Made by a program: the position numbers and the translations under genes. The notes under the pieces are model-generated. The model was not told where the DNA came from. It saw nothing but the letters and a program-made list of their open reading frames with translations, and made no database searches. 64,000 bases of DNA from Deferribacterales bacterium UBA4806 (GTDB lineage: Bacteria > Chrysiogenota > Deferribacteres > Deferribacterales > UBA228): contig DHGE01000126.1 in NCBI GenBank assembly GCA_002402635.1, positions 5,478 through 69,477 of the forward strand, read 5' to 3'. Below are positions 51,220 through 62,200 of the stretch, one piece after another (positions within the stretch are counted from its first letter, which is position 1; each line of letters begins with the position of its first letter).

Positions 51220-51468
51220 TTATGAAACAATGTTAAAATTAAGTACTTTACCTATATTATTGCCTTGGTTATCTGTTACATTTATTGAAACTGTAAATTT
51301 TGTAGTTGTAGTATTACCTACATATAAACTATATTCAGTTTCAGTTACCTTATTTAAGGTAATATAATTAACTGTTTCTAGAATATAAGCATAAGAACTT
51401 TCCAAGGCAGTCTCCCCTGTGGTTTTTGTTAGTGTAATTTTGTAAATCTTACCTTTGTTTACGTCCAT
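51220..51468 (-). CDS. Small beta-rich virion protein, 82 aa
   Basis: Alternating hydrophobic/polar strands (KIYKITLTKTTGE, TEYSLYVGNTTTTKFTVSIN) suggest an Ig-like or cadherin-like unit. A GGAG lies before the ATG. It may be a short accessory of the next gene upstream. Confidence 0.5.
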   Translation of the reverse strand: MDVNKGKIYKITLTKTTGETALESSYAYILETVNYITLNKVTETEYSLYVGNTTTTKFTVSINVTDNQGNNIGKVLNFNIVS

Positions 51469-51470
51469 AA

Positions 51471-52031
51471 TTATATACTTAACTCCGTTACAATATAGTC
51501 TATCAATAAGGAAGTCTTTTCAATTACTACTTTTATATCCACTGGTGTTATAGTTCCTATTTCGGTTACAGTTACATTATAGTCCATTGGTTCTAAAGCT
51601 TTAATTTCTTTAACATATAAATTTTTATTATGTTTTACTTCTACATTATTCTTAACAGCTTTAAAAGTTAGCGGTATTAAATGATTATTAAAATTAGTAT
51701 TTACTGTTAAGTTAAAAGTCCCATTTCCATTATCTATAAAAGTAATATTTTCATCTTCAGGAATATCGATACTATAAGTGCCTCCTGCTACATCTGTTAA
51801 AGTTATAGTATATGTTATATTCTTTTCTATTATATTATTGATTACATTATTGTTTGAGTCTTTTATGGAATACATTAGCCAATAGCAAATATCCTGGTCA
51901 GTTAAAGTATAAGTATAATCGTGCCATTCACCATATCTATCATTATCCTGTAATCTGACAGAAAAGGTGTAATTACTACCTACCTGACTTACATCGTGAT
52001 TTAATTGCGTAAAGAATACTTGATATGCCAA
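51471..52031 (-). CDS. Ig-like beta-rich virion protein, 186 aa
   Basis: TTG start with GAGGTAAAAA. Strand-rich with ITYTITLTDVAGGTYSIDIP and GNGTFNLTVNTNFN, as in bacterial Ig-like repeats. The C-terminal 23 residues resemble those of paralogue 4. Likely part of the fibre or baseplate. Confidence 0.5.
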   Translation of the reverse strand: MAYQVFFTQLNHDVSQVGSNYTFSVRLQDNDRYGEWHDYTYTLTDQDICYWLMYSIKDSNNNVINNIIEKNITYTITLTDVAGGTYSIDIPEDENITFIDNGNGTFNLTVNTNFNNHLIPLTFKAVKNNVEVKHNKNLYVKEIKALEPMDYNVTVTEIGTITPVDIKVVIEKTSLLIDYIVTELSI

Positions 52032-52034
52032 TTT

Positions 52035-54530
52035 TTACCTCACAAAAATCATTCCATTAGCCCACAAAGCATTAGTAATATTTGGGGCATCATATTGTAT
52101 CCCTACTCTTATTGCGTTCATAGGCGTATCTAAATTGTAAGTATTAGTAGGTATTGTATAGGCGTTGTTAGTTAATGTAGTAGCAACACTTCCCATAACT
52201 GTAAAATAATCAATAGCAGGGGGGTTAACAGGTAAACCTAAAGCCAGTGAATTATAGTCCTGCGCATCCCAGTTGCTCATTTTTTTATTTATACTCAATC
52301 CGTTACTACCTACTCTTATTATTTGAAAATCGTTTGGTATAAAAACCTGAGTAAAATAAAATGGGAAGGTAATAGTCCAATATACACTTACATTACTGTT
52401 TCCAAATAAAGGGTCACTTCCTGTAGATATATAAAAATATATATGTCCAATAATACTAGCAAAACTACCATAATTGTTAGAGTTGTCCCCAATTCCTACA
52501 GTCCAGTTTCCACCAAGGTGATAATCTGTTCTAGTAATACTAACATAAGGAGCTTGTGTCCAAGGATTATCTATATTCCAATAAGTTAAGCCCATCCAAC
52601 CACCATTACTTACAGTCATATCGCAATAGATTTTTATAGGATTAGAATATCCGTTAGGTTTAATCCAGTAGTAATCATTTCCTTGATTATCATAATAATA
52701 AGCACTGGTTTCGGGATAACTTTTGGGGTTCTTGTAGTGCATTGCACTTGGGAAGGCATACCCATCAGCTCCTATCCAGGCACCATCTTGCTTTATATAA
52801 GGTATTTGTATTCCATCTATGCTTTCATAAGTATTTTTTATAGTCCCATCTGGTAGTCTTATTTGGGCACTTACTTGTTTATTTTGTAAAGTATAATCAT
52901 TTAACACTAATATTCTTAACTTATTATTGTATTTTATAGTATTTTCATATATAACTTCTGGAGAGGTAAAATAAATATCATCTGTTCTCAGTTCAGGTAA
53001 ATTTTGTATTTCTGTTATTTTATTGTTTATTAAAGTAATATTGTTATCTATCTCTCCAAACATTGTGGTAAATAAATCCTGTGTTTCATATAAGTTATTA
53101 TTAGTAGCATTATAAATATTAGTTATTTCATTCAAAAATTCTTGGTTTTGATTTATCTGGTTTGTTAATTCTGTATTTTTATTTTGTAAATCATTATCTA
53201 ATATAACAATAGCATTTTCCAGTTCGTTTAAATTAGTAGCTATGCTTGTATTTAAACCTGTAACGGTGTTTAATATTATTTGTAAATTATTTACCTGATT
53301 TTCTAATCCAATTATTTTATTGTTTATAGAGTTGGTTAAAGTTTGTAAAGAAGTTACCTGTGTTTCTACATTGGTTAGGGATAAATTTATATTAGTAATG
53401 TCCTCCGACAAATTTATTTGAGCATTTGTAAAATCTGTATTAAAGGTATTTATGTTATTACTTAAACTTGTTTTATAATTATTATAAGTATTTCTTGTAG
53501 TTATTATATAATTGTTTAAATCTTCTTGTATATTATATAAATTGGTAATAATACTATCCAATGTAGTATTTATTATATCTATTTGATTTTGTAGGGAAGT
53601 ATTCATATTGTCTGTTTCGGTTTGGTATTGATTAGCTTTATCTTGAATTCCATTTATTAAGTTAGTTACTTTTTCCAGATTTTCATTTACATTTATAGCA
53701 GTATTTTCCAGATTGTTAAACAAATCAATTAAGCTGTTATTATACACATCTGTTAGTTTCTGTAAATATTCTATTTTCCCCGTATTATCTAGTTGAATAG
53801 GATACTCCATCTTATAACAATAAAAACTTAACACAGTATTTACGGGTATTGTATTTATTAACCTTATTGTATTATCACTTACTGCTAAATAATCAATGTC
53901 AGGGATAAGTAATTTATTATTTTTATAAATTTCCACCTGATTGTTTATATTTGTAATTCCCTGAGGTAGGTTTAGATAACTATTAGCTAGTAAATCTTTT
54001 GTAGTGGTTATTTGCTTAAATACTATATTATTGTTTTCTGTAATTGTGGTAGTCTTTGAGTTATAAAATAAAGCATATCCATATAGGGAGGCATTGGTTA
54101 AAGTAAATTTTATATAAATAATATTAGTTTTATAATTAATAAACTCGTAATTTTTTGTATTAAAATAAGTAATATTGTCTGGGCTCCACTGTAATTGTAT
54201 TGTCCCGTTGCCTGTGTATAATATACTAAAATTATTTAAGAATAAATTATGCCTAAAAATAACAGTACCAGTCCCACTGTAAGATAAGTTTGTATAAGGT
54301 ATGGTTTTAGCTATAGCGTTATCAACTTCTATACTATTTATATAACAATTTTCAAATAGGTTATTACTAAACTTATTTATATAAATCCCATCTGCTTTTA
54401 TTTGGTTTAGTCTAAACTCTAACTCTTTACTTAAATTTAATATTTTTTGATAATTATTATTTAATACAATTACGGAGTCTTCTAGGCTATTCTTATTATT
54501 TACCAAATCCAGTAAAAAAATATTATTCAT
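52035..54530 (-). CDS. Coiled-coil tail fibre with fibrinogen-like C-terminus
   Basis: 831 residues. Head domain (1-250) as in the next two genes; then a long Asn/Thr/Leu/Ile coiled coil (about 255-510). The end domain has DNQGNDYYWIKPNGYSNP and KIYCDMTVSNGGWMG, the 'YW..P.g...p..vyCDM...gGGW' signature of fibrinogen-related domains, which bind glycans or acetylated groups. It is probably the receptor-binding fibre. Confidence 0.75.
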   Translation of the reverse strand: MNNIFLLDLVNNKNSLEDSVIVLNNNYQKILNLSKELEFRLNQIKADGIYINKFSNNLFENCYINSIEVDNAIAKTIPYTNLSYSGTGTVIFRHNLFLNNFSILYTGNGTIQLQWSPDNITYFNTKNYEFINYKTNIIYIKFTLTNASLYGYALFYNSKTTTITENNNIVFKQITTTKDLLANSYLNLPQGITNINNQVEIYKNNKLLIPDIDYLAVSDNTIRLINTIPVNTVLSFYCYKMEYPIQLDNTGKIEYLQKLTDVYNNSLIDLFNNLENTAINVNENLEKVTNLINGIQDKANQYQTETDNMNTSLQNQIDIINTTLDSIITNLYNIQEDLNNYIITTRNTYNNYKTSLSNNINTFNTDFTNAQINLSEDITNINLSLTNVETQVTSLQTLTNSINNKIIGLENQVNNLQIILNTVTGLNTSIATNLNELENAIVILDNDLQNKNTELTNQINQNQEFLNEITNIYNATNNNLYETQDLFTTMFGEIDNNITLINNKITEIQNLPELRTDDIYFTSPEVIYENTIKYNNKLRILVLNDYTLQNKQVSAQIRLPDGTIKNTYESIDGIQIPYIKQDGAWIGADGYAFPSAMHYKNPKSYPETSAYYYDNQGNDYYWIKPNGYSNPIKIYCDMTVSNGGWMGLTYWNIDNPWTQAPYVSITRTDYHLGGNWTVGIGDNSNNYGSFASIIGHIYFYISTGSDPLFGNSNVSVYWTITFPFYFTQVFIPNDFQIIRVGSNGLSINKKMSNWDAQDYNSLALGLPVNPPAIDYFTVMGSVATTLTNNAYTIPTNTYNLDTPMNAIRVGIQYDAPNITNALWANGMIFVR

Positions 54531-56579
54531 TTATTCTCCACCAATTAATACAAAGTCCTGTTTTTCAACGAAATAATTCTGTGTATTATATCCTCTAATT
54601 ATAATTTTATATATTTTCCCGAAATCGTTTATATCTGTTAAAGTTATTTTATATTGGGTAGAACTTATTTGTTGTTTTATTATATTTGTAGTTCCTATTA
54701 AATTTATATTATATCGTAATTCTGGGTTTGATAAAAATACATCCACGGTAGCACTGTCTATGGAACTGGTTATATTTATTGTATATGTAAATTGAATATT
54801 AGGCATAGTCATAGCTGTTAGCATAAAAAACACAGGAATACTCAGGTTTAAATAATCATCCATCGTTTGACAGGTGCAACTAAAGGATTGTCCAGGTATT
54901 GCTTGTAAATCTACAAAAAACCTTTCACCTACATAACTCTTATCTTCTATTTTCCATAAATAAGTAATCCTATCAGTGAAATAGCTTTTTCCCTTTTTAG
55001 CAGTTAAAAGAACTTTATCCTCTATATTAAAAAAGGTAGGGATTTCAATAGCAGGCTCTGTTACGAATAAGGAGGTTTGTGATAAATTATTATATAGGTT
55101 TAAGTTTTGATAAGTATTAATTAAATTGTTGTTTATATCGAATAAAACATTTGTATTATTTTGTATGGTATTATTTATATTGCTTATTATATTATTTACT
55201 ATATCTTGCGTTTCTAATAAATCAGCACGTAAATTATTAATTATAGTCATAATATTATTATACATAGTATTTATATTATTATTTAAAGTATCCTTTTTAC
55301 TATAAGCAGGTAATAAATTGTTGTTTGTGGTAGTATAAGCGTTATTTAAGTTGGTCATATTTGTAGTGGTTATAGTTACACTGGTATTAGTTGAACCTAA
55401 TACATTGGTATCAAAATCATTTAACTGGTTGGTATAAGAGCCTATATTACTGATTAAAGTATTTATATTATTGTTTAAGGTTGATATTTGACTATTTATA
55501 TTATTTAAAAAATTATTTAAATTATTATTTAAAGTGTTTACTCTATTTATAAATTCTGTGTTTTTACTCTCTATCAAATTGGTTGTAGTGGTTTTATAAT
55601 TATTTATGGTATTTTGTGTCTGGGGTATATAAGTATCTTCTATATAGGAGGTGTTATTATTTATGGTAGTAATTCTATCCGGGAAGGCAGTGGTTAATTG
55701 GTTATAATTATTTTCCAGAGTTATGTCTATATTGTTTATATTTATTAATAGGTCTTGCGTTTCATTTCTTAATTCGATTATCTGGGTGTTATAGGATTGT
55801 AGTTTATTATAAATATCTCCTACCGTTCCTTGTATTATATTTTCAATGTATTTTATTATCTGAAAATTACTTTTACTAAAATCTGCTTCCACATAATATT
55901 CTTTCAAATATAAGGAATGGTTTGCTGATAAATCATTATTGGTTATAATTGTATTTTTATCCTTAACTACATAATCATAATCTGGTATCCAGAATTTTCC
56001 AGTGTCGTCCCATATCTTTATATAAGTAAAATCAAGTGGGAGGGTTATTTCTTGCCCTACTGTTATATCTTCTGTTAAGGTAAATATGGTTTCCTGTTTT
56101 ACTTTACTTACATTAAAAGTTGGTTTAAATCCATATAATATACAAAACCCGTAGAACTTGGTGGAGGTATTAAAAGTAAACTTTAAATCGAATTTTGTTA
56201 TAGTTTTATTTTCTGTCGTAGTAAATTCTTGATAATTATCCCCATATTTATAATATACGTTTATTTCTTTATCCGCTATGGGTAATATATAAAAATAAGT
56301 GGTAGTTAAATTTACAGAAGTTCTTAGTTCAGAACTAACATCACACTCAAAATAGGTATCCTTAAACTTTGGTATAATATCTCCATATCTTTCTATATCT
56401 TTGTCCTCGAAAAAATAATTGATATAGCAATTTTGAAAATCTACATTGTTTAATAAATTAGTAAATTCAGATAAAAATAAATATTTTTTGTAGGTTTTGA
56501 ATAAAAGAGAGGGTAGGATATTATTGTAATTATTTAAGTTGTTATTAATTTTAATTAAACTTTCTTTTAATTTTATCAT
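54531..56579 (-). CDS. Coiled-coil tail fibre, 682 aa
   Basis: The same plan as its neighbours: a head domain with WIPDYDYVVKDKNTIITNN (compare LLIPDIDYLAVSDN next door), a long N/T/I/L coiled coil (about 240-480) and a beta-rich end. It lacks the fibrinogen-like tip. The ATG overlaps the stop of the 873-aa gene. The three genes are paralogues by head domain. Confidence 0.65.
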   Translation of the reverse strand: MIKLKESLIKINNNLNNYNNILPSLLFKTYKKYLFLSEFTNLLNNVDFQNCYINYFFEDKDIERYGDIIPKFKDTYFECDVSSELRTSVNLTTTYFYILPIADKEINVYYKYGDNYQEFTTTENKTITKFDLKFTFNTSTKFYGFCILYGFKPTFNVSKVKQETIFTLTEDITVGQEITLPLDFTYIKIWDDTGKFWIPDYDYVVKDKNTIITNNDLSANHSLYLKEYYVEADFSKSNFQIIKYIENIIQGTVGDIYNKLQSYNTQIIELRNETQDLLININNIDITLENNYNQLTTAFPDRITTINNNTSYIEDTYIPQTQNTINNYKTTTTNLIESKNTEFINRVNTLNNNLNNFLNNINSQISTLNNNINTLISNIGSYTNQLNDFDTNVLGSTNTSVTITTTNMTNLNNAYTTTNNNLLPAYSKKDTLNNNINTMYNNIMTIINNLRADLLETQDIVNNIISNINNTIQNNTNVLFDINNNLINTYQNLNLYNNLSQTSLFVTEPAIEIPTFFNIEDKVLLTAKKGKSYFTDRITYLWKIEDKSYVGERFFVDLQAIPGQSFSCTCQTMDDYLNLSIPVFFMLTAMTMPNIQFTYTINITSSIDSATVDVFLSNPELRYNINLIGTTNIIKQQISSTQYKITLTDINDFGKIYKIIIRGYNTQNYFVEKQDFVLIGGE

Positions 56580-59200
56580 TATTGTTCTATCGCCCAGTTA
56601 TAGTAAAAACTATTACTGTGTTTATCTGATATATTAAAATATATTAAAATATATCCTAAAGGTGTATCAGGGTCATCCCAAGTTAATGAATTAATTTTAG
56701 CATTAACTGTTAAACTATAACCACTTATTGAAAAAGTTACCCCCACATTACCTGAACCCCTACTCCATACAATATTTCTTAGACTTGTTGTTATTCCCTT
56801 AACAGTATCATCATCATATAAATTTAATGTTATAGAATATGTACTGCCCACAACAGGACCGAATGTGCGTCTTATATTTGCGCTACTATTAACATATTTT
56901 AAATCATCACCAGAAACGGAACCATCCCAATATATTGCACTAGCTGACACAGGAATATAGTTAGGTCTTATTTGTATATTATTTATTACTGTATTTGAAG
57001 AAGAATAATGACTTTCTGTTGCGGATATTGTTAACCGTATAAAAGGGTCTATAAATCTGTATTTGGTAGTGAAAAGAGTACCTATATCCTGTATATTCCA
57101 CGAAGCATTATCAATTTTTATTTTGTAGGAGGAATTATTGACTTTGGTAATAGTTATTCCTACAGCATTGGGATTTTTAAAACTTGTATTATATGCCCAG
57201 GATATTTCCGTAAATGTTACATTGCTATCAATTATTGGTGTCCCATCTGGACTAGTTATATTTATTGTATATTCTTTATATTCTTTTAAAACCGGATAGG
57301 TACCGTGGTCGGGGTCTGAATTTAGAACTGCTACTGGTGGTTTATAATTTCTTATTAACACATTATACCCAACCCATTCTGTAGTATGATAACCATTTGA
57401 AGCTCGTAGATAAAATGTTTTTGTTTGATTTATATTGGTAGTATCGTAACCTGGGGTATATGTAATGGTATCCTGTTTTGGGTAATTATATATTTTATTC
57501 TCTGGTGTTTTAAGTTGGTAAAAAATATCCCCCATAATACTGGTACTATGTTGTGTTATAGTGATATTAAGTGGTAAATCATAAATACAATCAGATGGGA
57601 AAGAGGCTGTAAAATTAGTTAATTCGTTATTTATATTTATTAAATATGGTTGTGTATTTATTAAGGTAGTATTACTATTGTTAACTGCGTTATTTAGTTG
57701 TCCTTCAATACTATTAAAATAATTGGTTGCCTCGATATTCAAGGTATTAACATTTTCTACCAAGGTATCCTTATCGTTTGTTATAATCTGAATATCTGTA
57801 TTTAATATTTCCTCTTTACTTGCTAAATCATTTTCGATATTCTGTAAATTGGTATTTATTATAGTTATTCTATTATTGTAACCAGTTAAGTTTGGTTGTA
57901 GGGTACTAATCCCGTTGTTGAGACTTGTTATCCTACTATTTATAGTGTTATTTCTATTTTCAAAGTCGTTGAATTTATTATATTCTGTTAAATAAATGGA
58001 GTTAGCGTCATTATATCTGTTGGTAGGTAAAGAATTATTTATAAATTGACTTAATTGTGTTTCTAGATTGGTTAAGATACTATTAAAATAGTTTACAAAA
58101 TTAATATTAATTTCCGTAGTAAAATCTGTCAGTTGTTTATTGTTTAAGCTGTTTAAGGTAGTATTTATATTATTTATAGTGGTCTCTATTACATCTAGTT
58201 GGTTATCTATATTAATAACTATATTTTGCATATTGTTGATTATAGTTATTATTTGTGAATTAACATTATTATAGTTAGTAATGGCATTTTCTAAATTGGT
58301 CTGTGTATTATTTAGATAACCTTCTAACTCGGTTATTTCATCACTTAATTCGCCAAACTGCTGTTGTAATAAAGTTAGGTTATTTTGTAAATCCTTGTTG
58401 AGTTGGTTAAGTATTTCATTATTCCTACTAACGTTGTTTTGTATATTATATAAATCAGTTACAAATATATAATCGCTTTTCCTAAATGGTTTTAGAAATT
58501 TTATTGTATTATAATTTATATATTGATAATCTATATTACTTACTAACAAATCTCCCTTATAGTCAAATATCTGCGTAGAGGGATAAATATAAATGGGCAG
58601 GGTAAACAGGTCATCTACATTAATATTGTTTTCAAAATAGATAACAGAATTCAAAAAAGGTTTTACATTGTTTAGGTTATTTACATAATCATAAAACACA
58701 CCAAAGCCATTTAGGGATAAATCTTCTATAGCAGATATTTCTATTTCCAAGTAATTCCACAGTGTGTCTGGTTTTATTAGGCTAAGTGCTGGGATTTCTT
58801 TAAAATCATCAATAGCACTTAATCTATATTTTAAAGTGTAATTTCCTACCCCCTCTACATATATATAAAATATATCATATCTTATTTGAGGAATTATCTT
58901 ATATCTAACGCTAGTGTTTTTATATACTTTTAGGACATTATTTTGTAGTACAGGTAATGGAGAGCCTACTTTTTGTAAGCTCGATATATTTGTATTCTCG
59001 TAAAAGATTAATTTTTTACAGATATTAAAATTGCTATTTTGTAATATATCCGTTAATAGAGTATCTTCCAGATATTTATTCTTGTAGTAATTTTGCTGGG
59101 AAAAGATAAACTGGTCAGTTACATTAATATTTTTATTAATTATTTCGTAACTATTATGTAACTGGTTGGTTTTATCTAAATTGGTAAAGTTAATGGGCAT
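56579..59200 (-). CDS. Coiled-coil tail fibre, 873 aa
   Basis: Head domain (with LLVSNIDYQYINYNTIKFLK), coiled coil of Asn/Thr/Leu (about 260-530), then tandem Ig-like segments (ITQHSTSIMGDIFYQLKTPE, RNYIPVSASAIYWDGSVSGD-type) and a beta end. It is the longest of the three paralogous fibres. A good context ATG (ATGTTAAATG) follows the DUF4815 gene. Confidence 0.65.
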   Translation of the reverse strand: MPINFTNLDKTNQLHNSYEIINKNINVTDQFIFSQQNYYKNKYLEDTLLTDILQNSNFNICKKLIFYENTNISSLQKVGSPLPVLQNNVLKVYKNTSVRYKIIPQIRYDIFYIYVEGVGNYTLKYRLSAIDDFKEIPALSLIKPDTLWNYLEIEISAIEDLSLNGFGVFYDYVNNLNNVKPFLNSVIYFENNINVDDLFTLPIYIYPSTQIFDYKGDLLVSNIDYQYINYNTIKFLKPFRKSDYIFVTDLYNIQNNVSRNNEILNQLNKDLQNNLTLLQQQFGELSDEITELEGYLNNTQTNLENAITNYNNVNSQIITIINNMQNIVINIDNQLDVIETTINNINTTLNSLNNKQLTDFTTEININFVNYFNSILTNLETQLSQFINNSLPTNRYNDANSIYLTEYNKFNDFENRNNTINSRITSLNNGISTLQPNLTGYNNRITIINTNLQNIENDLASKEEILNTDIQIITNDKDTLVENVNTLNIEATNYFNSIEGQLNNAVNNSNTTLINTQPYLININNELTNFTASFPSDCIYDLPLNITITQHSTSIMGDIFYQLKTPENKIYNYPKQDTITYTPGYDTTNINQTKTFYLRASNGYHTTEWVGYNVLIRNYKPPVAVLNSDPDHGTYPVLKEYKEYTINITSPDGTPIIDSNVTFTEISWAYNTSFKNPNAVGITITKVNNSSYKIKIDNASWNIQDIGTLFTTKYRFIDPFIRLTISATESHYSSSNTVINNIQIRPNYIPVSASAIYWDGSVSGDDLKYVNSSANIRRTFGPVVGSTYSITLNLYDDDTVKGITTSLRNIVWSRGSGNVGVTFSISGYSLTVNAKINSLTWDDPDTPLGYILIYFNISDKHSNSFYYNWAIEQ

Positions 59201-59211
59201 TTAACATCCAT

Positions 59212-62200
59212 CTAAATGACATAAACTCTAAGATTTTGGGCGTAGCACCTATAAAAACTATTAGTGGAGTTTAAGGATACTTTTATACGGGTTTGACTAA
59301 TATCCTGTATTCCATTAACAATGTATTGTCTTTCTACATACCCATCGGACTTTCCTACGTAATAAGTTTCATTTCTTGTCATTTCAGCCCAATTACCATT
59401 TGTATCCTGATAGTAAACTTTAACCGATGTATTTATATCCTCCTTAACATCAACATAAGCTTTCATATCATTTCCATTTATTTCGAAAGCTCTGCTAACG
59501 TATTCCGAAGGACTACTTAATACTCCTAAACATAATACAATTTCACTATCAATAAAGGGACTGTAATTCATATTGGTAGTTGCTAGTTTTACCTGTATAT
59601 TTATTGTACCTGTATAGGTTGGGAAGGTTAATATTTTGTAGGGTAGTAAACTATATTGTTCATTATTCCTATCCACAAAAGTTAATATAAACTCTACTTT
59701 TGTATAAGGGTGGTTATCACTACCTGTAAGGATTAAAGCATCGCTGATTCCAGTTGCCTCATAATCTCCCATATTTAAAATATAAGTTCCGTGTCCATCA
59801 TCTCCTATAAACCTTGCTTTCTTTAATTGAAAAGTCAGATGCTGTTTTGGTAATTTATACCAGCCTGTCCTATCTCTTGATTTTAAAAATTGTACTAGCT
59901 TGGTATCTGGGGTGGAGTATATTTGATTATTCATACTATCATATTCACCAAGTCTAGCTATCCCTACTCTTGCATTTATATCAGGACTTTCCAATAATAT
60001 AGCATACTGTTCACCACCAGCTACAAAAGTTGGTTCATCGAAGTAAACGTGAGTCCATTGTTTTGGTTGCTGTATATTACTGCTTATTGTTATATTACTT
60101 ATCCATACTTCCTTATAAGCACTTGGGTGGTCTGTTATAACCTGAAATCTTAAAAAATTATTCCCTCTACCGAATTGACTAGTATTTAATACTATCTGTT
60201 TATGAAATAATACAGGAATACTATCTGTATTATGTAGTTCACTAAATTGAACAGAACCTACACTTTGCCAACTATCCCCATTATACCATTCAACACTTAT
60301 ATAATCACTAGGTTCTAAAGCAAAAGCTTTTATATCGAATTGTAAAGTAACTTCTGTAGTTCCTTCCGATATTTCCACTGCGGGAGAATGTGGTATATAA
60401 AAACTGGTAAAAGTCATTCCCCAGCCAGGGACATCAATATCCATACTACCTTTTACTAGTATGTTATTCCAACCGTTTAAACTTAAATTAGTAAAGGTAT
60501 GTTTTAATATTATAGCATTTAGAGCGTCAGTAATATCCTCAGGATATAATCTAACTTTTTGGAGTACTCTCCTTCTATCTGGGTATCCATCTTTTGTTTC
60601 AGTTAAGTAAACATCAACGTAGGTATCTGGTTTATTAACAAAATACAAATCCACACCAGTTAGAAACATATCATCATCAGTTAGGAATACCTCAGCTATT
60701 GGTTCGCCCCAAGTTTGACTATAAGCTCTATTAATCTCTACTACCAAATGATGGTCTTCGTATGTGATAATTCCTACTATTCCACTTGTTTGTCCAATCA
60801 TTTTTATTAGTTTAGTTCCTTCGAAAAATTGTCTCGGAACTTCCAAATCAGTTTCTAAACTCCCGTCACTACTAGCAATTACTTCTTTTATAGGTTTCCC
60901 ATCAAATTCAATAAGTACTCTCTCGTTAGCCATAAAACCTTTTGCTGATACATCTATAATTTGAGTGGGTGTTATTATCTTTGGTTTATAATGTTCACTG
61001 TCTCGAAATATTTCTGAAAATAGGTTATATCTTAATATATGTTTGTGTACGTGCCAGTCTATCCATCTATGAACACGTCTATTCAGTCTTATAAAAGGCG
61101 TTACTATATCTAACATAGTTACATCGTTAATTCTTGTGGTATCTGTAATATTATACTGGTTTATATAGTCCACATTTTCCCAAGGTATCTTTATTGTATT
61201 AGCACTATTGAATACTTGTATTTGATTACTTTCGAAATCCACATAAGGATATAAGGTTTTATCTGTTATAATAGCGTCTTGTTCAATCCCCATATCCCTT
61301 AATCTATCATCTAGAAAGGCATCAACAAATAGGTTTTTCTTATCTGTACTACTTTCAAAACTTCTCGCATCATCTCTTAAGCTTAACATAGCTACATTAT
61401 AATCTACATTGTCCAATACTTCAAAAATATGCTGTATATCTGACATCCTATAAGCTCTGTAGTAATCCATTGTGATAACTGGAGCCTGGTCATAAAGTAA
61501 ATATAACTGTGCTAATTGTAGTCCTGTAGTCTCCTTCATTTTAGGAACTGCTGGTCTTAATCTATTAGCTACACCTGTTAATAATTCCAAACTTCCATCT
61601 CGTTTTAGGATGAGTCTATCTATTCTTGGTATATAGTAATAATAGTCCACATAGAAGGTAGTGTTTGGTTTAAAACCTGTAACATTAATGGACTTCCTAT
61701 CTTCGCTAATCTGAACATTTTGTAATATTTGCTGATAATCGTATGTTACGGTATAAAGACTTCCTGGGGCAGGTTCATTACCACCTAACCTCCAGTCGAT
61801 AGCGTCTCCATTTTGAACATAATCGGTTCCAGGTGTATAAACTGTAGTTCCCTGTTTTACTTCTATTATCTGAACTACTGGAGTATGTGGTAAAATATCA
61901 CTTGTGTTAGGGTTTACTCCTCTTGTTATAGTTTCCGTTATATTTTTTGTACCATTAACTTCTCCTACACTAGCAATGGGGTTCCATCTTAATTGGTACC
62001 AGCCATCTGCTGTAAAAGTTGTAGGTTCATTGTTTTGAAATTCTTGGTCTAGATTATAAGGGACATCAAACTTGTGTATATAGTCATATCTAACTTCATA
62101 TCCCCAAACGTGTGCTAATCCCGGCATTACATTTATTATGTTAACTTTTCTATTTGTATCTTTCCTATCATTGCTAACTTCCATTCCCCAGACTACATAG

